This document shows positions 1-9,092 of a stretch of DNA of 64,000 bases, piece by piece (the stretch's first letter is position 1; each line of letters begins with the position of its first letter). This DNA is from Chitinophagales bacterium (GTDB lineage: Bacteria; Bacteroidota; Bacteroidia; Chitinophagales; JADIYW01). The notes beneath the pieces are model-generated. The model had not been told where the DNA came from. It saw only the letters and a program-made list of their open reading frames with translations, and searched no databases. The stretch lies in contig JACJXT010000011.1 of NCBI GenBank assembly GCA_020636535.1, forward strand, positions 434,001 to 498,000. The letters run 5' to 3'. The position numbers and the translations under genes were made by a program.

Positions 1-653
1 ATATTCAAACTAATGATATTATAAATAATAAAGCACTCATTTATTTTGATACGAATGACCCAATTGAAACTAATACTTGGACAAATATTATTGATGATGA
101 AGCACCAATTGTAAACTTAAGCGTAGAACAAGTAAATACTACCGACTCACTTATGAAAGTAACTTTAGTTGGGAATGATTTAAAAAGTGGATTTAGATAT
201 TTTGATATTTATTATAAGAAAAACAATCATTCTTATAAATACTTAATTAGAAGTACAGCAGGAGAATTTACTATGAAAGGTGATGTAGATTCTACTTATT
301 CGTTCTATGCTATTGGTTATGATTCTACAAAGAATAATAAAATTTATTCTACAGAAGAAAGTATTACACTGAATGAACTATCTACAGCAATTAATACTTC
401 ATTGGTAGAAAAAGGAATAGCATTATATCCTAATCCAACCAATGGTATATTGCAAGTAGCATTTAGCAAACCATTAGTAGGAAAATTAGAATATATTATT
501 ACTACAATAGAAGGAAAAATGATACAGCAAAAAGTACTACAAGAACAAAATAATTTTTTTCTAGACTTAACTCAACAGACCAATGGATTGTATTTTATTC
601 AGTTTAAACAAAACAATGAAATACTAGGAACAGCAAAAATCATTAAGCAATAA
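1..653 (+). CDS. C-terminal part of a T9SS-exported protein (type A sorting domain), 5' end outside window
   Basis: The reading frame is open from the first bases of the window (codons from base 3), so this is the 3' part of a larger gene; the ATG at 153 is internal. The visible start resembles the ANIYFDxNxPIxTNT-type segments found near the ends of large Bacteroidota secreted proteins (here ALIYFDTNDPIETNTW). The last ~75 residues begin LYPNPTNGILQV and end in GLYFIQFKQNNEILGTAKI, the hallmark of a type A T9SS C-terminal sorting domain. Such proteins cross the outer membrane through the type IX system and are anchored or released after the domain is removed. The enzymatic or adhesive part lies upstream and cannot be seen. 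A strong terminator follows. Confidence 0.88.
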   Translation, partial: IQTNDIINNKALIYFDTNDPIETNTWTNIIDDEAPIVNLSVEQVNTTDSLMKVTLVGNDLKSGFRYFDIYYKKNNHSYKYLIRSTAGEFTMKGDVDSTYSFYAIGYDSTKNNKIYSTEESITLNELSTAINTSLVEKGIALYPNPTNGILQVAFSKPLVGKLEYIITTIEGKMIQQKVLQEQNNFFLDLTQQTNGLYFIQFKQNNEILGTAKIIKQ

Positions 654-680
654 TATTTTTTCATAAAAACTATGTTTGCA

Positions 681-710
681 GACCACTCTTTTTTAAGAGT
701 GGTCTTTTTT
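681..710. terminator. Rho-independent terminator
   Basis: A perfect 10-bp stem GACCACTCTT / AAGAGTGGTC with a TTTT loop is followed by a run of T. It lies between the convergent T9SS protein gene (ends 653) and the aminopeptidase gene (ends 747). The T run fits termination of the plus-strand gene; A residues are fewer on the other side, so service for the minus-strand gene is less certain. Confidence 0.85.
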
Positions 711-746
711 GTTTTACTAAAGGAGAAACAAAGCTAGCAATAAACA

Positions 747-3338
747 TCAATGATAACTAAAAGTTTTAATGTTTACTTTCATTGTCTTTTTAATATCAAT
801 GATGTTTTGTAGTATTTGCTTGGCATTGCTTCTTTCTTCTTCGCTTGCTTTCTTGTCTTTTAGTTGCTTAGCAAAATACTGACTCAAATAATCAACACAG
901 TCTACGGCGCCATCTATATTAAAATCAGATTCTTCATATAGATTAATGTCTTTTAAAAACAACAATGCTTCTTGTATTTGTGCTTTATCTTGTTTTTGTA
1001 AATATTGTGCAAAGTAAATAAAATTGCTTCTAGCAGTATGATAGTTATTTAACCAAATGGCTTTTTTAAATGTTTCTAAATGATTTACGGTAGTATCTTT
1101 ATAAATTTTACATAAAGCTGTAAGTACAATTGGTTCATCTCTATCTTTATATTTTTCAGAAAAATTATATGCTTTATTATAATTAAATATAGTTAGATAT
1201 TCTAAAGCTTCCATTTGGCACATTAACGATTGGTCTTTTTTAAGCATTTGCGTAGTAGCGGCTTCTACTTTTAGTGGAGCAATTACATCTAGTGTTCTCA
1301 ACGCTTCTACTCTTATTTCAGGCGTTTCATCATCAGATAATGCTAAGAAATTTATAGTACGCACCATTTGAGTATCACTTTTTTCAATATTCATATTGCT
1401 AATTAAATTCAAAGCATATTCTTGTAAAAACTCGTTGGTGCTAAATAGTGCATTATAAAAACACTGCATGGCTGCTGTATTATTTTTTGCATCTTTAGCT
1501 AAACTGTATAATGCTTCATATTTATCTATAAATAAATATCCATTATTATATTTATATATATTTTGTGTAGTTGTATTATCTTCGTAAATTTCTGCTACCA
1601 AAGTTCCAGAAGTGTCAAAATCTACCCATTTGGCTTCAGATTTTGCAGGAAAATAAAATGTCATCTCTTTATCTACCAAAACTATATTTTTGTATTGTAC
1701 TTTATTATCTGCATAAACAGCAATAGTAGTTGGAATTTTAAATATAGGAGCAAAGCTGTTTTTTTGAACTTGTTTTATTGTTACAGCTATGGTTTGTTGT
1801 GTAGCATCAAAACTACTTTTTACTTGTATTATTGGATGACCTTTTTCATTATACCACTGATTAAAAAACCAGTTCATATCTTCACCAGTTACTGCTTCAA
1901 CGCTTTGTCTAAAATCATTAACTTCTGCACTACTAAATTGATTATCGGTTAAATATTTTTTTAAACTTAAAAAAAATGCTTCATCACCAATATAATTTCT
2001 TAGCATATGTAAAATGCGTCCACCTTTTTCATATCTAATAGCATCAAAAACATCATGTGGTGAATCGTAATACGGATTAAACAATGCTTCATTTTTTCTA
2101 GTAGAAGACATTAAATACTTTTCAAAGCTTTCCATGTTATAACCATCAGCATACTCTTTACCATAAAAATGTTCTGCCCAAAGATATTCGCTATAATCTG
2201 CAAACGACTCATTTAAAGTAAGGTTTGCCCAAGATTCTGCTGTAACCAAATCGCCAAACCACTGATGAAATAATTCGTGAGCAATAATCCAATCAAAACT
2301 ACGATCTTCTATTTGGTCTGGTGTAATTAGTAGTTTATCATAAAAAATTACAGCACTAGAATTTTCCATAGCACCAGCAGTATAATCGTAAGCTAAAATC
2401 TGACTGTATTTATCCCAAGGAAATGGAACACCTAACTTATTAGAGAAAAACTCAATCATAGCTTTAGTGTTGCCAAAAACTGGTTTTGCTGTATTTTCAA
2501 ATGCTTTAAAAGTGTAGTAGTTAATTGGTTTATTGTGCCAAGGTTCGTCGTTTACTTTTACATAATCACCAATACCTAAGAAAAACAAATATGGTGCATG
2601 TGGCAAATCTTGTTTCCAGTAATCAATTTTAGTACCATCGCCGTTATTTGTACTACTTACTAAAATTCCATTTGATAGCGATAAATAAGCAGTATCTAAC
2701 TTTACTAAAATTTCTTGTGTTGTTTTTTGATTGGTTGCTTCGATTGTAGGAAACCAAATAGAAGACGCTTCTTCTTCGCCTTGCGACCACATATGAAATG
2801 GTTTGTATGGATTTTTATTCAAAGGATTAATAAAGTACATGCCTCTGCCATATTCAGAAAGTGTTTTATCATCAATTTTATATGGTTGAGCAGTATAGTC
2901 GATTACAATTTTAATAGTGTCATTTTTAGAATATGTTTTATCTAAAATTATTTTTATCTGCATAGTATCATACGAATACGATAATGGAATTAATAAGCCA
3001 TTTTTTTTGATACCTATATCATGTATTTCCATAAATTTGGCATCTAAAATCAATTCGTTTTGATTATAAAAATGTGGTTTAAGCGTAATGGTTGCTTTTC
3101 CTTCTACTGTTTGATTTTTTATAATTGGTTCAACAGCCAATTTCGTATGAATTAAATCAAACAAACTGGTTTTTGAAGGTTTATAGTTGGTTAACGGATT
3201 TTTTGATTGTACTACAATTTCTTCTAATTCGATAGGATTTTTCTTTTTATTCTTTTTTTTCTGCTTATTTTTAGGTGGTGCAGCAAAACTAAAAATTACC
3301 ATTAAAATGATAATCAATAACGATACTATTTTTTTCAT
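747..3338 (-). CDS. M1 family zinc metallopeptidase (aminopeptidase), exported
   Basis: This 863-residue protein starts with a lysine-rich, hydrophobic signal peptide ending near FSFAAPP, followed by a poly-lysine stretch. The M1 catalytic set is complete: the substrate-binding GAMEN motif at about residues 321-325 and the zinc site HELFH with a second glutamate 18 residues later (HExxHx18E) at about 354-377. The N-terminal ~250 residues match the beta-saddle domain of the family and the C-terminal ~280 are helical, HEAT-like. It should trim N-terminal residues from peptides in the periplasm or at the cell surface. It is transcribed alone; a TACCTTTG box lies 28 bases before the ATG. The exact substrate range is not readable. 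Confidence 0.93.
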   Translation of the reverse strand: MKKIVSLLIIILMVIFSFAAPPKNKQKKKNKKKNPIELEEIVVQSKNPLTNYKPSKTSLFDLIHTKLAVEPIIKNQTVEGKATITLKPHFYNQNELILDAKFMEIHDIGIKKNGLLIPLSYSYDTMQIKIILDKTYSKNDTIKIVIDYTAQPYKIDDKTLSEYGRGMYFINPLNKNPYKPFHMWSQGEEEASSIWFPTIEATNQKTTQEILVKLDTAYLSLSNGILVSSTNNGDGTKIDYWKQDLPHAPYLFFLGIGDYVKVNDEPWHNKPINYYTFKAFENTAKPVFGNTKAMIEFFSNKLGVPFPWDKYSQILAYDYTAGAMENSSAVIFYDKLLITPDQIEDRSFDWIIAHELFHQWFGDLVTAESWANLTLNESFADYSEYLWAEHFYGKEYADGYNMESFEKYLMSSTRKNEALFNPYYDSPHDVFDAIRYEKGGRILHMLRNYIGDEAFFLSLKKYLTDNQFSSAEVNDFRQSVEAVTGEDMNWFFNQWYNEKGHPIIQVKSSFDATQQTIAVTIKQVQKNSFAPIFKIPTTIAVYADNKVQYKNIVLVDKEMTFYFPAKSEAKWVDFDTSGTLVAEIYEDNTTTQNIYKYNNGYLFIDKYEALYSLAKDAKNNTAAMQCFYNALFSTNEFLQEYALNLISNMNIEKSDTQMVRTINFLALSDDETPEIRVEALRTLDVIAPLKVEAATTQMLKKDQSLMCQMEALEYLTIFNYNKAYNFSEKYKDRDEPIVLTALCKIYKDTTVNHLETFKKAIWLNNYHTARSNFIYFAQYLQKQDKAQIQEALLFLKDINLYEESDFNIDGAVDCVDYLSQYFAKQLKDKKASEEERSNAKQILQNIIDIKKTMKVNIKTFSYH

Positions 3339-3366
3339 GCAAGACTTATTAACAAGTTTTAAAAAG

Positions 3367-3374
3367 CAAAGGTA
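3367..3374 (-). promoter_or_regulatory. Bacteroidota -7-like box before the M1 peptidase gene
   Basis: On the minus strand this reads TACCTTTG, an exact match to the TAnnTTTG form, 28 bases upstream of the ATG at 3338. No clear -33 element was confirmed. Confidence 0.45.
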
Positions 3375-3435
3375 GTTTTTTATCGTAAATCTATATAATA
3401 TTACAAATCAAAAATTGTCTAAATTATTTTTAAGT

Positions 3436-3939
3436 ATGGAATACCAAATACAATTTAAAGAGCAAGCAGCTAAAAAAGTTTTATTAGAAGATGATAAAAT
3501 TATAATTGATGATACACCTTTGGCTATTGATATGGTTCAGTTACACGAAAAAAAATACCATGCATTACTCAATAATCAGTCGTATAATATTAAAGTAGTA
3601 GCGATAGATACACAACAAAAAACCATTAGCTTAAAAGTAAACGAAACGGTTTACGAACTAACTGTAAAAAACGAATTAGATGCCTTGTTAGATAAAATGG
3701 GAATGTCGGTTCATGATAGTGATAAATTAGACGATATTAAAGCACCAATGCCTGGTTTGGTGTTGGATATTTTTGTAGAAGTTGGACAGGAAATTCAGAA
3801 AGGTGATAAAATTTTGGTGTTGGAAGCAATGAAAATGGAAAACATTTTAAAAGCAGATGGCAGCGGAATTGTAAAATCTATTTTGGTGAAACAGAAACAA
3901 GCAGTAGAAAAAAATCAGTTACTAATAGAAATTGAATAA
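3436..3939 (+). CDS. Biotin carboxyl carrier (biotin/lipoyl-attachment) protein
   Basis: The C-terminal ~75 residues form a biotinyl domain with the canonical biotinylation motif EAMKMEN; the acceptor lysine is at about residue 133 of 167. The upstream APMPGLV segment is typical of the carrier domain of acyl-CoA or pyruvate carboxylases. The ATG at 3436 (MEYQIQF) is preferred over an in-frame TTG at 3415, because stand-alone carrier subunits of this type begin near here. The carboxylase subunits it would serve (propionyl-CoA, methylcrotonyl-CoA or similar) are not in the window, so its partner enzyme is unknown. It ends 2 bases before the methyltransferase gene and probably shares its transcript. 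Confidence 0.87.
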   Translation: MEYQIQFKEQAAKKVLLEDDKIIIDDTPLAIDMVQLHEKKYHALLNNQSYNIKVVAIDTQQKTISLKVNETVYELTVKNELDALLDKMGMSVHDSDKLDDIKAPMPGLVLDIFVEVGQEIQKGDKILVLEAMKMENILKADGSGIVKSILVKQKQAVEKNQLLIEIE

Positions 3940-3941
3940 AG

Positions 3942-4577
3942 ATGCATTTAGTTGCCGAAGCAATAGAAAATTATATTGACCAACATACTTCTAACGAAGA
4001 TGAGGTTTTAGCTACACTTAACAGACAAACACAAATAGATGTATTAATGCCACAAATGTTGTCTGGAAAAGTACAAGGCAAATTATTAACCATGTTGTCG
4101 ATGATGCTACAACCAAAATGCATTTTAGAAATTGGAACTTTTACTGGTTATGCTACTATTTGTTTAGCTAAAGGTTTGCAAAAAGATGGTAAACTCATTA
4201 CAATTGATGTTAATGAAGAGTTGGAAGATATGGTAAAATTATATGTAGAAAAAGCAAATCTATCTAGCAAAATAGAAATGAAAATTGGCGATGCTACTAC
4301 AATTATTCCTACAATTAATGAAACTTTCGACTTGGTATTTATTGATGCCGACAAAAAAAACTATGGGAACTACTACGATTTAGTGTTTGATAAAGTAAGA
4401 AAAGGTGGTTTTATTTTGGTAGATAATGTATTGTGGAGTGGAAAAGTGGTTCAAGAAAATAAAGACAAAGATACATTGGCAATAGATTTGTTTAATAAAA
4501 AAGTAGCAGCAGACAATAGAGTAGAAGTAGTTATACTTTCTGTTAGAGATGGTATTAGTGTAATTAGAAAACTATAA
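3942..4577 (+). CDS. Class I SAM-dependent O-methyltransferase (COMT-like family 3)
   Basis: At 211 residues the length is typical for the bacterial O-methyltransferase family 3. SAM motif I, LEIGTFTGYA, lies at residues 62-71. The metal/substrate region FIDADKKNY is followed by DNVLWSGKV, both characteristic of caffeoyl-CoA/catechol O-methyltransferase relatives that use a divalent cation. The natural acceptor is unknown. It starts 2 bases after the biotin carrier gene and is followed 1 base later by the glucosaminidase gene, so the four genes 3436-6520 look like one transcription unit by spacing, not by obvious function. Confidence 0.88.
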   Translation: MHLVAEAIENYIDQHTSNEDEVLATLNRQTQIDVLMPQMLSGKVQGKLLTMLSMMLQPKCILEIGTFTGYATICLAKGLQKDGKLITIDVNEELEDMVKLYVEKANLSSKIEMKIGDATTIIPTINETFDLVFIDADKKNYGNYYDLVFDKVRKGGFILVDNVLWSGKVVQENKDKDTLAIDLFNKKVAADNRVEVVILSVRDGISVIRKL

Positions 4578-4578
4578 T

Positions 4579-5979
4579 ATGATAAAATATATTAATTTTA
4601 TATTGTTTTTATTGATGTTTATTTTGAGTGCAAAAGCACAAAATCTCAATCAAGATGTTATTAATTACATCAATCAATATAAAGACATTGCTATAGTAGA
4701 AATGAAAGTATATAAAATTCCAGCAAGTATTACATTAGCACAAGGTATTTTAGAATCAGCATTTGGCAAGAGCGAGTTAGCATTAAAATCAAACAATCAT
4801 TTTGGTATAAAATGTAAAGTAGAATGGACAGGAAAAACTACTAAACATGATGATGATGCACCAAACGAGTGTTTTAGAGTGTATGATTCTGTAGAAGAAT
4901 CGTACAGAGACCATTCTAAATTTTTAGCAGAACGCTCTCGTTATGCCAAACTTTTTACTTACGATATTAAAGATTACAAATCTTGGGCTTATGGTTTGAA
5001 AGAAGCAGGTTATGCTACCAATCCAAAGTATCCACAATTGTTAATTAAATATATAGAAGATTATAATTTATATGTTTTTGATGATGGAAATATTGCTAAC
5101 GACAATATCTATGCTACTAAAAATGAGCCACAGTTTGAAGAAACAATAAACAAATCGCAACAAGAAATTTCTTTAATTGAAGAAACCAATAAAGTTTTAG
5201 AAGTAGAAGATGCTAGTACACATACAATAATTAAAAATAAGATTTATTCTGTTAATAATATCAAAGCAGTTAAACTACAAAAAGGACAGTCAGTACAATC
5301 TATTGCTAATAAAGAAAATATATCTTTATCTAAACTATTAGCTTATAATGATGCAAAATCAGTCAACGATTTTAAAGAAGATGATTTGGTATTTCTATCA
5401 AAGAAAAAGAAAAAAGGCAAACAACAATATTATAAAGTAAAAGCTGGAGACACACCTTGGAGCATCGCACAAAAAAATGGAATGAAATTAAAAAATCTTT
5501 TGAAGTACAATCATATAGCAGCGAATCAGTATCCAGCACCAAATGAAAAATTGTATTTGCAACGAAAATCACCTAAACAACCAAAGCTAACAGATAAAAT
5601 TACAGTGCCAATTAATGTTCCTGAAAAAGAAATGCCAAAACCAGAAATAAAACAAGAGCAAGAAAAAATAAAAGAAACACCAAAAATCATTACAGAAAAA
5701 ATACAAAGCAAACCAAGTGTTATGCCAAATGAGTTGTTGTTATTTAATATAGATAAAGATTATAATTCTACTAAAAAATCAACAACAGAAAATCAGTCAA
5801 CAACAAATACTATTGTAGAAAATTCAAAAGCTATAGCAGAATATCACTTAGTTACAGTTGGCGATACTTTGTATAGCATTTCTAAAAAATACAATATTTC
5901 GGTAGAAGATTTAAAAACAATTAATGAATTAAGTAGTAATAGTATTGATTTAGGTCAAATATTAAAAATTAGAAAATAA
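4579..5979 (+). CDS. Exported N-acetylglucosaminidase (GH73-like) with LysM repeats
   Basis: The 466-residue protein has a signal peptide ending at AKAQ (about residue 21). Residues ~25-165 form a glucosaminidase domain; LAQGILESAFGKSELA carries the likely catalytic glutamate (E59), followed by NNHFGIKC. Three LysM modules follow at about 232-275, 288-330 and 420-464, separated by a Pro/Lys/Glu-rich linker. This architecture cleaves peptidoglycan glycan strands and binds to them, so it should act in wall remodelling or daughter-cell separation. It ends one base before the phosphoribosyltransferase gene. Confidence 0.9.
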   Translation: MIKYINFILFLLMFILSAKAQNLNQDVINYINQYKDIAIVEMKVYKIPASITLAQGILESAFGKSELALKSNNHFGIKCKVEWTGKTTKHDDDAPNECFRVYDSVEESYRDHSKFLAERSRYAKLFTYDIKDYKSWAYGLKEAGYATNPKYPQLLIKYIEDYNLYVFDDGNIANDNIYATKNEPQFEETINKSQQEISLIEETNKVLEVEDASTHTIIKNKIYSVNNIKAVKLQKGQSVQSIANKENISLSKLLAYNDAKSVNDFKEDDLVFLSKKKKKGKQQYYKVKAGDTPWSIAQKNGMKLKNLLKYNHIAANQYPAPNEKLYLQRKSPKQPKLTDKITVPINVPEKEMPKPEIKQEQEKIKETPKIITEKIQSKPSVMPNELLLFNIDKDYNSTKKSTTENQSTTNTIVENSKAIAEYHLVTVGDTLYSISKKYNISVEDLKTINELSSNSIDLGQILKIRK

Positions 5980-5980
5980 T

Positions 5981-6520
5981 TTGAAAACAATCACTGTTCA
6001 CGACAAACAATTTTCTCGTTTTATTGCTAAAAAAGCAATTAAGCAGAAAGTGAAAGATATTGCAAAACAAATTAATAAAAAATATAAAAAAGAAAATCCA
6101 ATATTTATAATTGTATTGCGTGGAGCATTTCCATTTGGAGCAGCTTTGGTTAATCAATTTAAACATTCTTGTCAAATTGAATTTGTACAACTCACTTCTT
6201 ATCAAGGCATGCAGTCTACACAAAATATAAGCATGCAACAATCTTACAAAGACGAAATTTTAAAAAATAGAACCATTATCATTATTGAAGATATTGTTGA
6301 TACAGGTTTTACAATGAATCACTTTATAACACACCTAAAAGATAAGCAATGCAAAAAAGTATATTTAGCAGCACTTTTGCTAAAGCCAGATTGCTTACAA
6401 TTTGAAATTAATATAGATTATTTAGGGTTTTCCATTCCCAATAAATTTGTAGTAGGTTACGGTTTAGACTATAACGAACAAGGCAGAAACTTAGCACACA
6501 TTTATCAATTAGCAGAGTAA
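5981..6520 (+). CDS. hpt: Purine phosphoribosyltransferase (hypoxanthine type), TTG start
   Basis: A 179-residue protein of the hypoxanthine(-guanine) phosphoribosyltransferase family, which makes IMP/GMP from free bases and PRPP. The PRPP-binding loop is IIIIEDIVDTGFTM (residues 99-112); VLRGAFPFGA is the family's early loop. The frame begins with TTG at 5981 (TTG AAA ACA ATC), directly after the previous stop; the next in-frame ATG would remove the N-terminal strand, so TTG is the best start. Annotation as hpt rests on the motif set and length; a xanthine- or adenine-type relative cannot be excluded. Confidence 0.82.
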   Translation: MKTITVHDKQFSRFIAKKAIKQKVKDIAKQINKKYKKENPIFIIVLRGAFPFGAALVNQFKHSCQIEFVQLTSYQGMQSTQNISMQQSYKDEILKNRTIIIIEDIVDTGFTMNHFITHLKDKQCKKVYLAALLLKPDCLQFEINIDYLGFSIPNKFVVGYGLDYNEQGRNLAHIYQLAE

Positions 6521-6588
6521 AATAAATATGTAATATTATATAATATATATAATATTTTTAAGAATATTTTTTTATTTGCATTCATTAT

Positions 6589-6686
6589 CATTACTAGCAA
6601 AGCGAAGAATCTCTTACTGAACTTGTTTTCAGCATCTTCCTTATTATTCGTCAATCTGAGCGTAGTTTACGAAGCAAAGATTCTCC
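6589..6686. repeat. Degenerate CTGAG-type interspersed repeat in the 6521-6819 gap
   Basis: The 299-bp gap between the phosphoribosyltransferase and chitosanase genes holds AGCGAAGAATCTC (from ~6601) and CGTCAATCTGAGCG...GCAAAGATTCTCC (6649-6686), worn copies of the repeat that forms the dense array at 29.6-31.4 kb. A TCTAAxATCTxAATATCTTGATTCTAA-like tail near 6720-6760 recurs at 8540-8572. Nothing else gene-like is seen in this gap. Confidence 0.6.
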
Positions 6687-6819
6687 AAAATATTTATCTT
6701 TAAAATAGTAAAAAAGCGTCTAAGAATCCAATATCTAAAAATCTTGATTCTAAAAAAAAATAATAGGTATGACAAGTTTTGGCGTAGTGTGCTTTTAACT
6801 TAGCAATAAAATTAAAGCA

Positions 6820-7506
6820 ATGATTACACTACAACAAAAAAACAAGATTATGCAAATAGTCAATGTTTTTGAAACAGGAACACCTAAAGGTAAATATAAT
6901 AGCATTAGCATTTATAAAGATGCACTAATTAATCATCAAAAAGTAGAGCAAATTACCTATGGTAGAAGTCAAACTACAGAGTTTGGTAATTTAAAAAAAC
7001 TAATAGAATTATATATTTTTAACAAAGGAATATATGCTAATGAATTCAAAAGCTATTTATCTAAAATTGGTCAATTACCGTCATTAAAAAATGATAAAAA
7101 CTTTATACCGCTATTGCAAAAATCAGCAGAAGAAGACAGCATCATGCGTCAATGTCAAGATGACTTTTTTGAGCAATATTATTATTTGCCAGCGTACAAT
7201 TGGTTCAACAAACAGCAATTTCAACAAGCATTAAGTTTATTAGTAATTTACGATAGTTTTATTCATTCAGGAAGTATTCCATTGTTCTTGCGAAAAAGAT
7301 TTCCAGAAAAAACACCTCGTTACAACGGAGAAGAACAACAATGGATAACTGCTTATGTAAAAACAAGACATCAATGGTTACAACATCATAGATATAAAAT
7401 ACTACAAAAAACAGTATATAGAACCAATTGCTTTTTAAACCAAATCAAAACAAATAATTGGAATCTAGAACAAGCGGTTATTGCCAATGGAATTACAATT
7501 CGCTAA
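6820..7506 (+). CDS. GH46-like chitosanase, apparently without signal peptide
   Basis: A 228-residue protein matching the GH46 chitosanase pattern: an N-terminal FETG motif with the candidate catalytic acid (E18), then YGRSQTTEFGNL, a central SFIHSGSIP segment and a C-terminal WITAYVKTRHQWL followed by TVYRTNCF. These enzymes cleave beta-1,4-linked glucosamine. No signal peptide is visible from the ATG at 6820, so an intracellular or otherwise delivered enzyme is possible. The family call rests on recognising the motif order. A WYL-domain regulator follows 55 bases downstream on the same strand. Confidence 0.7.
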   Translation: MITLQQKNKIMQIVNVFETGTPKGKYNSISIYKDALINHQKVEQITYGRSQTTEFGNLKKLIELYIFNKGIYANEFKSYLSKIGQLPSLKNDKNFIPLLQKSAEEDSIMRQCQDDFFEQYYYLPAYNWFNKQQFQQALSLLVIYDSFIHSGSIPLFLRKRFPEKTPRYNGEEQQWITAYVKTRHQWLQHHRYKILQKTVYRTNCFLNQIKTNNWNLEQAVIANGITIR

Positions 7507-7561
7507 AACAAAACAAATAGTCAATAGCATTATTAATTATTTATAACTATATTCACTCACT

Positions 7562-8458
7562 ATGTCAGCTCAAGATAAAATAAGACGCTTCAATTTAATT
7601 ATAGAAAAGGTTCAAAAATCAAAAAAACCATCGCTTAAAGAAATTAAAGACTTTTTACTAAAACAAGACTTTCCAGTATCTCTTAGAACACTACAAAGAG
7701 ATGTTGAGCAAATCAAATATCACCTCAATATTAATTTAGAATATGATAGTGCCGCCAATGGATATTTTATTGATGATAATGGTTTTGCTAAAAATGTGTT
7801 GGACTTATTACAACAAAAAGGGTTTTATGCAGACTTGATGGAATTTATACAAGAAAATCCAAAACACAAAGAAAGCATATTACTAGATAACGATATGCAA
7901 CAAAAAGGATTTGAACACATTAAAGATATCTTACTAGCAATCAAACAACATCGGAAAATTAAATTCTCTTATAAGAAATTTAATCAAGATAAAATAAAAG
8001 AATATACTATAAGTCCATATGAAATAAAAGAATTTGAAAATCGTTGGTATATAACAGGAACTTATAAAGATGATACAACACTCTATAAATTTGGATTAGA
8101 AAGAATACAATCAATAGAGGTAACTACTAAAACATTTCAACCAAATAAGCAAGTAATACCAAAAGAACACTTTGCAAAAATGATTGGCATTAACGATCTA
8201 GAGAAAGAAAGAGAAATAATACAGTTGTCTTTTAGTCCGTTATTAGCAAAATATGTAGAAACATTACCATTACACTGGACGCAAAAAGAAATAGCCAAAG
8301 AAAACAATTGGGTAACCTACGAGTATTTTGTTATTCCAAACTTTGAGCTAGAACAAAAAATACTCAGTTTCGGTAAAGAAGTTAAAGTACTAAAACCAAC
8401 AAGATTAAAAAACAGAATCATAGCTATTTATAAACATTGTTTAAATGAATTCTATTAA
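7562..8458 (+). CDS. WYL-domain transcriptional regulator
   Basis: A 298-residue protein with an N-terminal winged helix-turn-helix of the DeoR/YafY type (residues ~1-75; LRTLQRDVEQIKYHL is the recognition region) and a central WYL domain (~115-190) with ISPYEIKEFENRWYITGTY. The C-terminal ~80 residues are the WCX-like extension. WYL domains sense ligands, often nucleic acids or nucleotides, and such regulators control DNA repair, defence or catabolic genes. No defence genes lie nearby, so autoregulation or control of the adjacent chitosanase gene is only an inference from position. Confidence 0.9.
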   Translation: MSAQDKIRRFNLIIEKVQKSKKPSLKEIKDFLLKQDFPVSLRTLQRDVEQIKYHLNINLEYDSAANGYFIDDNGFAKNVLDLLQQKGFYADLMEFIQENPKHKESILLDNDMQQKGFEHIKDILLAIKQHRKIKFSYKKFNQDKIKEYTISPYEIKEFENRWYITGTYKDDTTLYKFGLERIQSIEVTTKTFQPNKQVIPKEHFAKMIGINDLEKEREIIQLSFSPLLAKYVETLPLHWTQKEIAKENNWVTYEYFVIPNFELEQKILSFGKEVKVLKPTRLKNRIIAIYKHCLNEFY

Positions 8459-8500
8459 TAATATTTATATTTAAAAATTTTGCTATTAATTTCTATCTTT

Positions 8501-8530
8501 TCATCAATCTGAGCGTAGGAAAGATTCTCC
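8501..8530. repeat. Degenerate CTGAG-type interspersed repeat
   Basis: A shortened copy, TCATCAATCTGAGCGTAGG then AAAGATTCTCC, sits between the convergent WYL regulator and SixA-like genes. It is followed by the same TCTAATATCT/TTGATTCTAA tail seen at ~6720, so the two intergenic regions share a longer repeated cassette. Confidence 0.6.
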
Positions 8531-8594
8531 AAAAAAGTCTAATATCTAGTATCTAAATATCTTGATTCTAAAAAAAAACATACAACTCACCACA

Positions 8595-9089
8595 TTATTT
8601 TAAAATTTTAGGATAAACAAAAAATACTTTTTTTCCAGTAGTATTATTGAGTTGTTTCCAATCATTACAATCAAAAGCAATTCTAAAAACAGCACAAGTC
8701 GGAAAATGATTAATCCATTCACCAGTTAAAATTTCAATTAAGTACGAACACTTAGGTTCATGACCAAACACAAAAACATCATTATATAAATTGTCTAATT
8801 GTTCAATTAAAATAACAATATCATTTGCACTTCCATAGTATATTTTTTCTTGTATAATAATTTTATCTATTGGATAATTAGTGGTAGCACAAATGCCTTT
8901 TGCAGTACTAAAAGCTCTGTTGGCAGGACTACTCAATACAATATCAGGAGCAATGTTATTAGTTAATAAATAATTACCCATTTTTGGAATATCCTTTAAA
9001 CCTCGCTCAGCCAAAGGTCGGTCAATATCTTTTAAATGTACATTGTCCCAACTAGATTTCGCATGTCTTATAATAGTAATATATTTCAT
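8595..9089 (-). CDS. SixA-like histidine phosphatase
   Basis: A 164-residue member of the histidine phosphatase (phosphoglycerate mutase) superfamily. The catalytic RHG-like motif is IIRHAKSSW at the N-terminus and the second histidine is in VFGHEP near residue 110. The KSSW variant and short length match the SixA branch, which dephosphorylates histidine phosphotransfer proteins; small-molecule substrates are also possible. It starts 3 bases after the truncated ABC ATPase fragment and may once have been its operon partner. Confidence 0.86.
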   Translation of the reverse strand: MKYITIIRHAKSSWDNVHLKDIDRPLAERGLKDIPKMGNYLLTNNIAPDIVLSSPANRAFSTAKGICATTNYPIDKIIIQEKIYYGSANDIVILIEQLDNLYNDVFVFGHEPKCSYLIEILTGEWINHFPTCAVFRIAFDCNDWKQLNNTTGKKVFFVYPKILK

Positions 9090-9092
9090 AAT

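Noticed and set aside
1563..1952. Plus-strand open frame inside the M1 aminopeptidase gene.
   Set aside because: It is antisense to a well-supported coding region and encodes a low-complexity Phe/Ile/Cys-rich product.
7562..8458. A phage-defence locus around the WYL regulator.
   Set aside because: WYL regulators often accompany defence systems, but no nuclease, helicase, ATPase or reverse transcriptase genes flank it.
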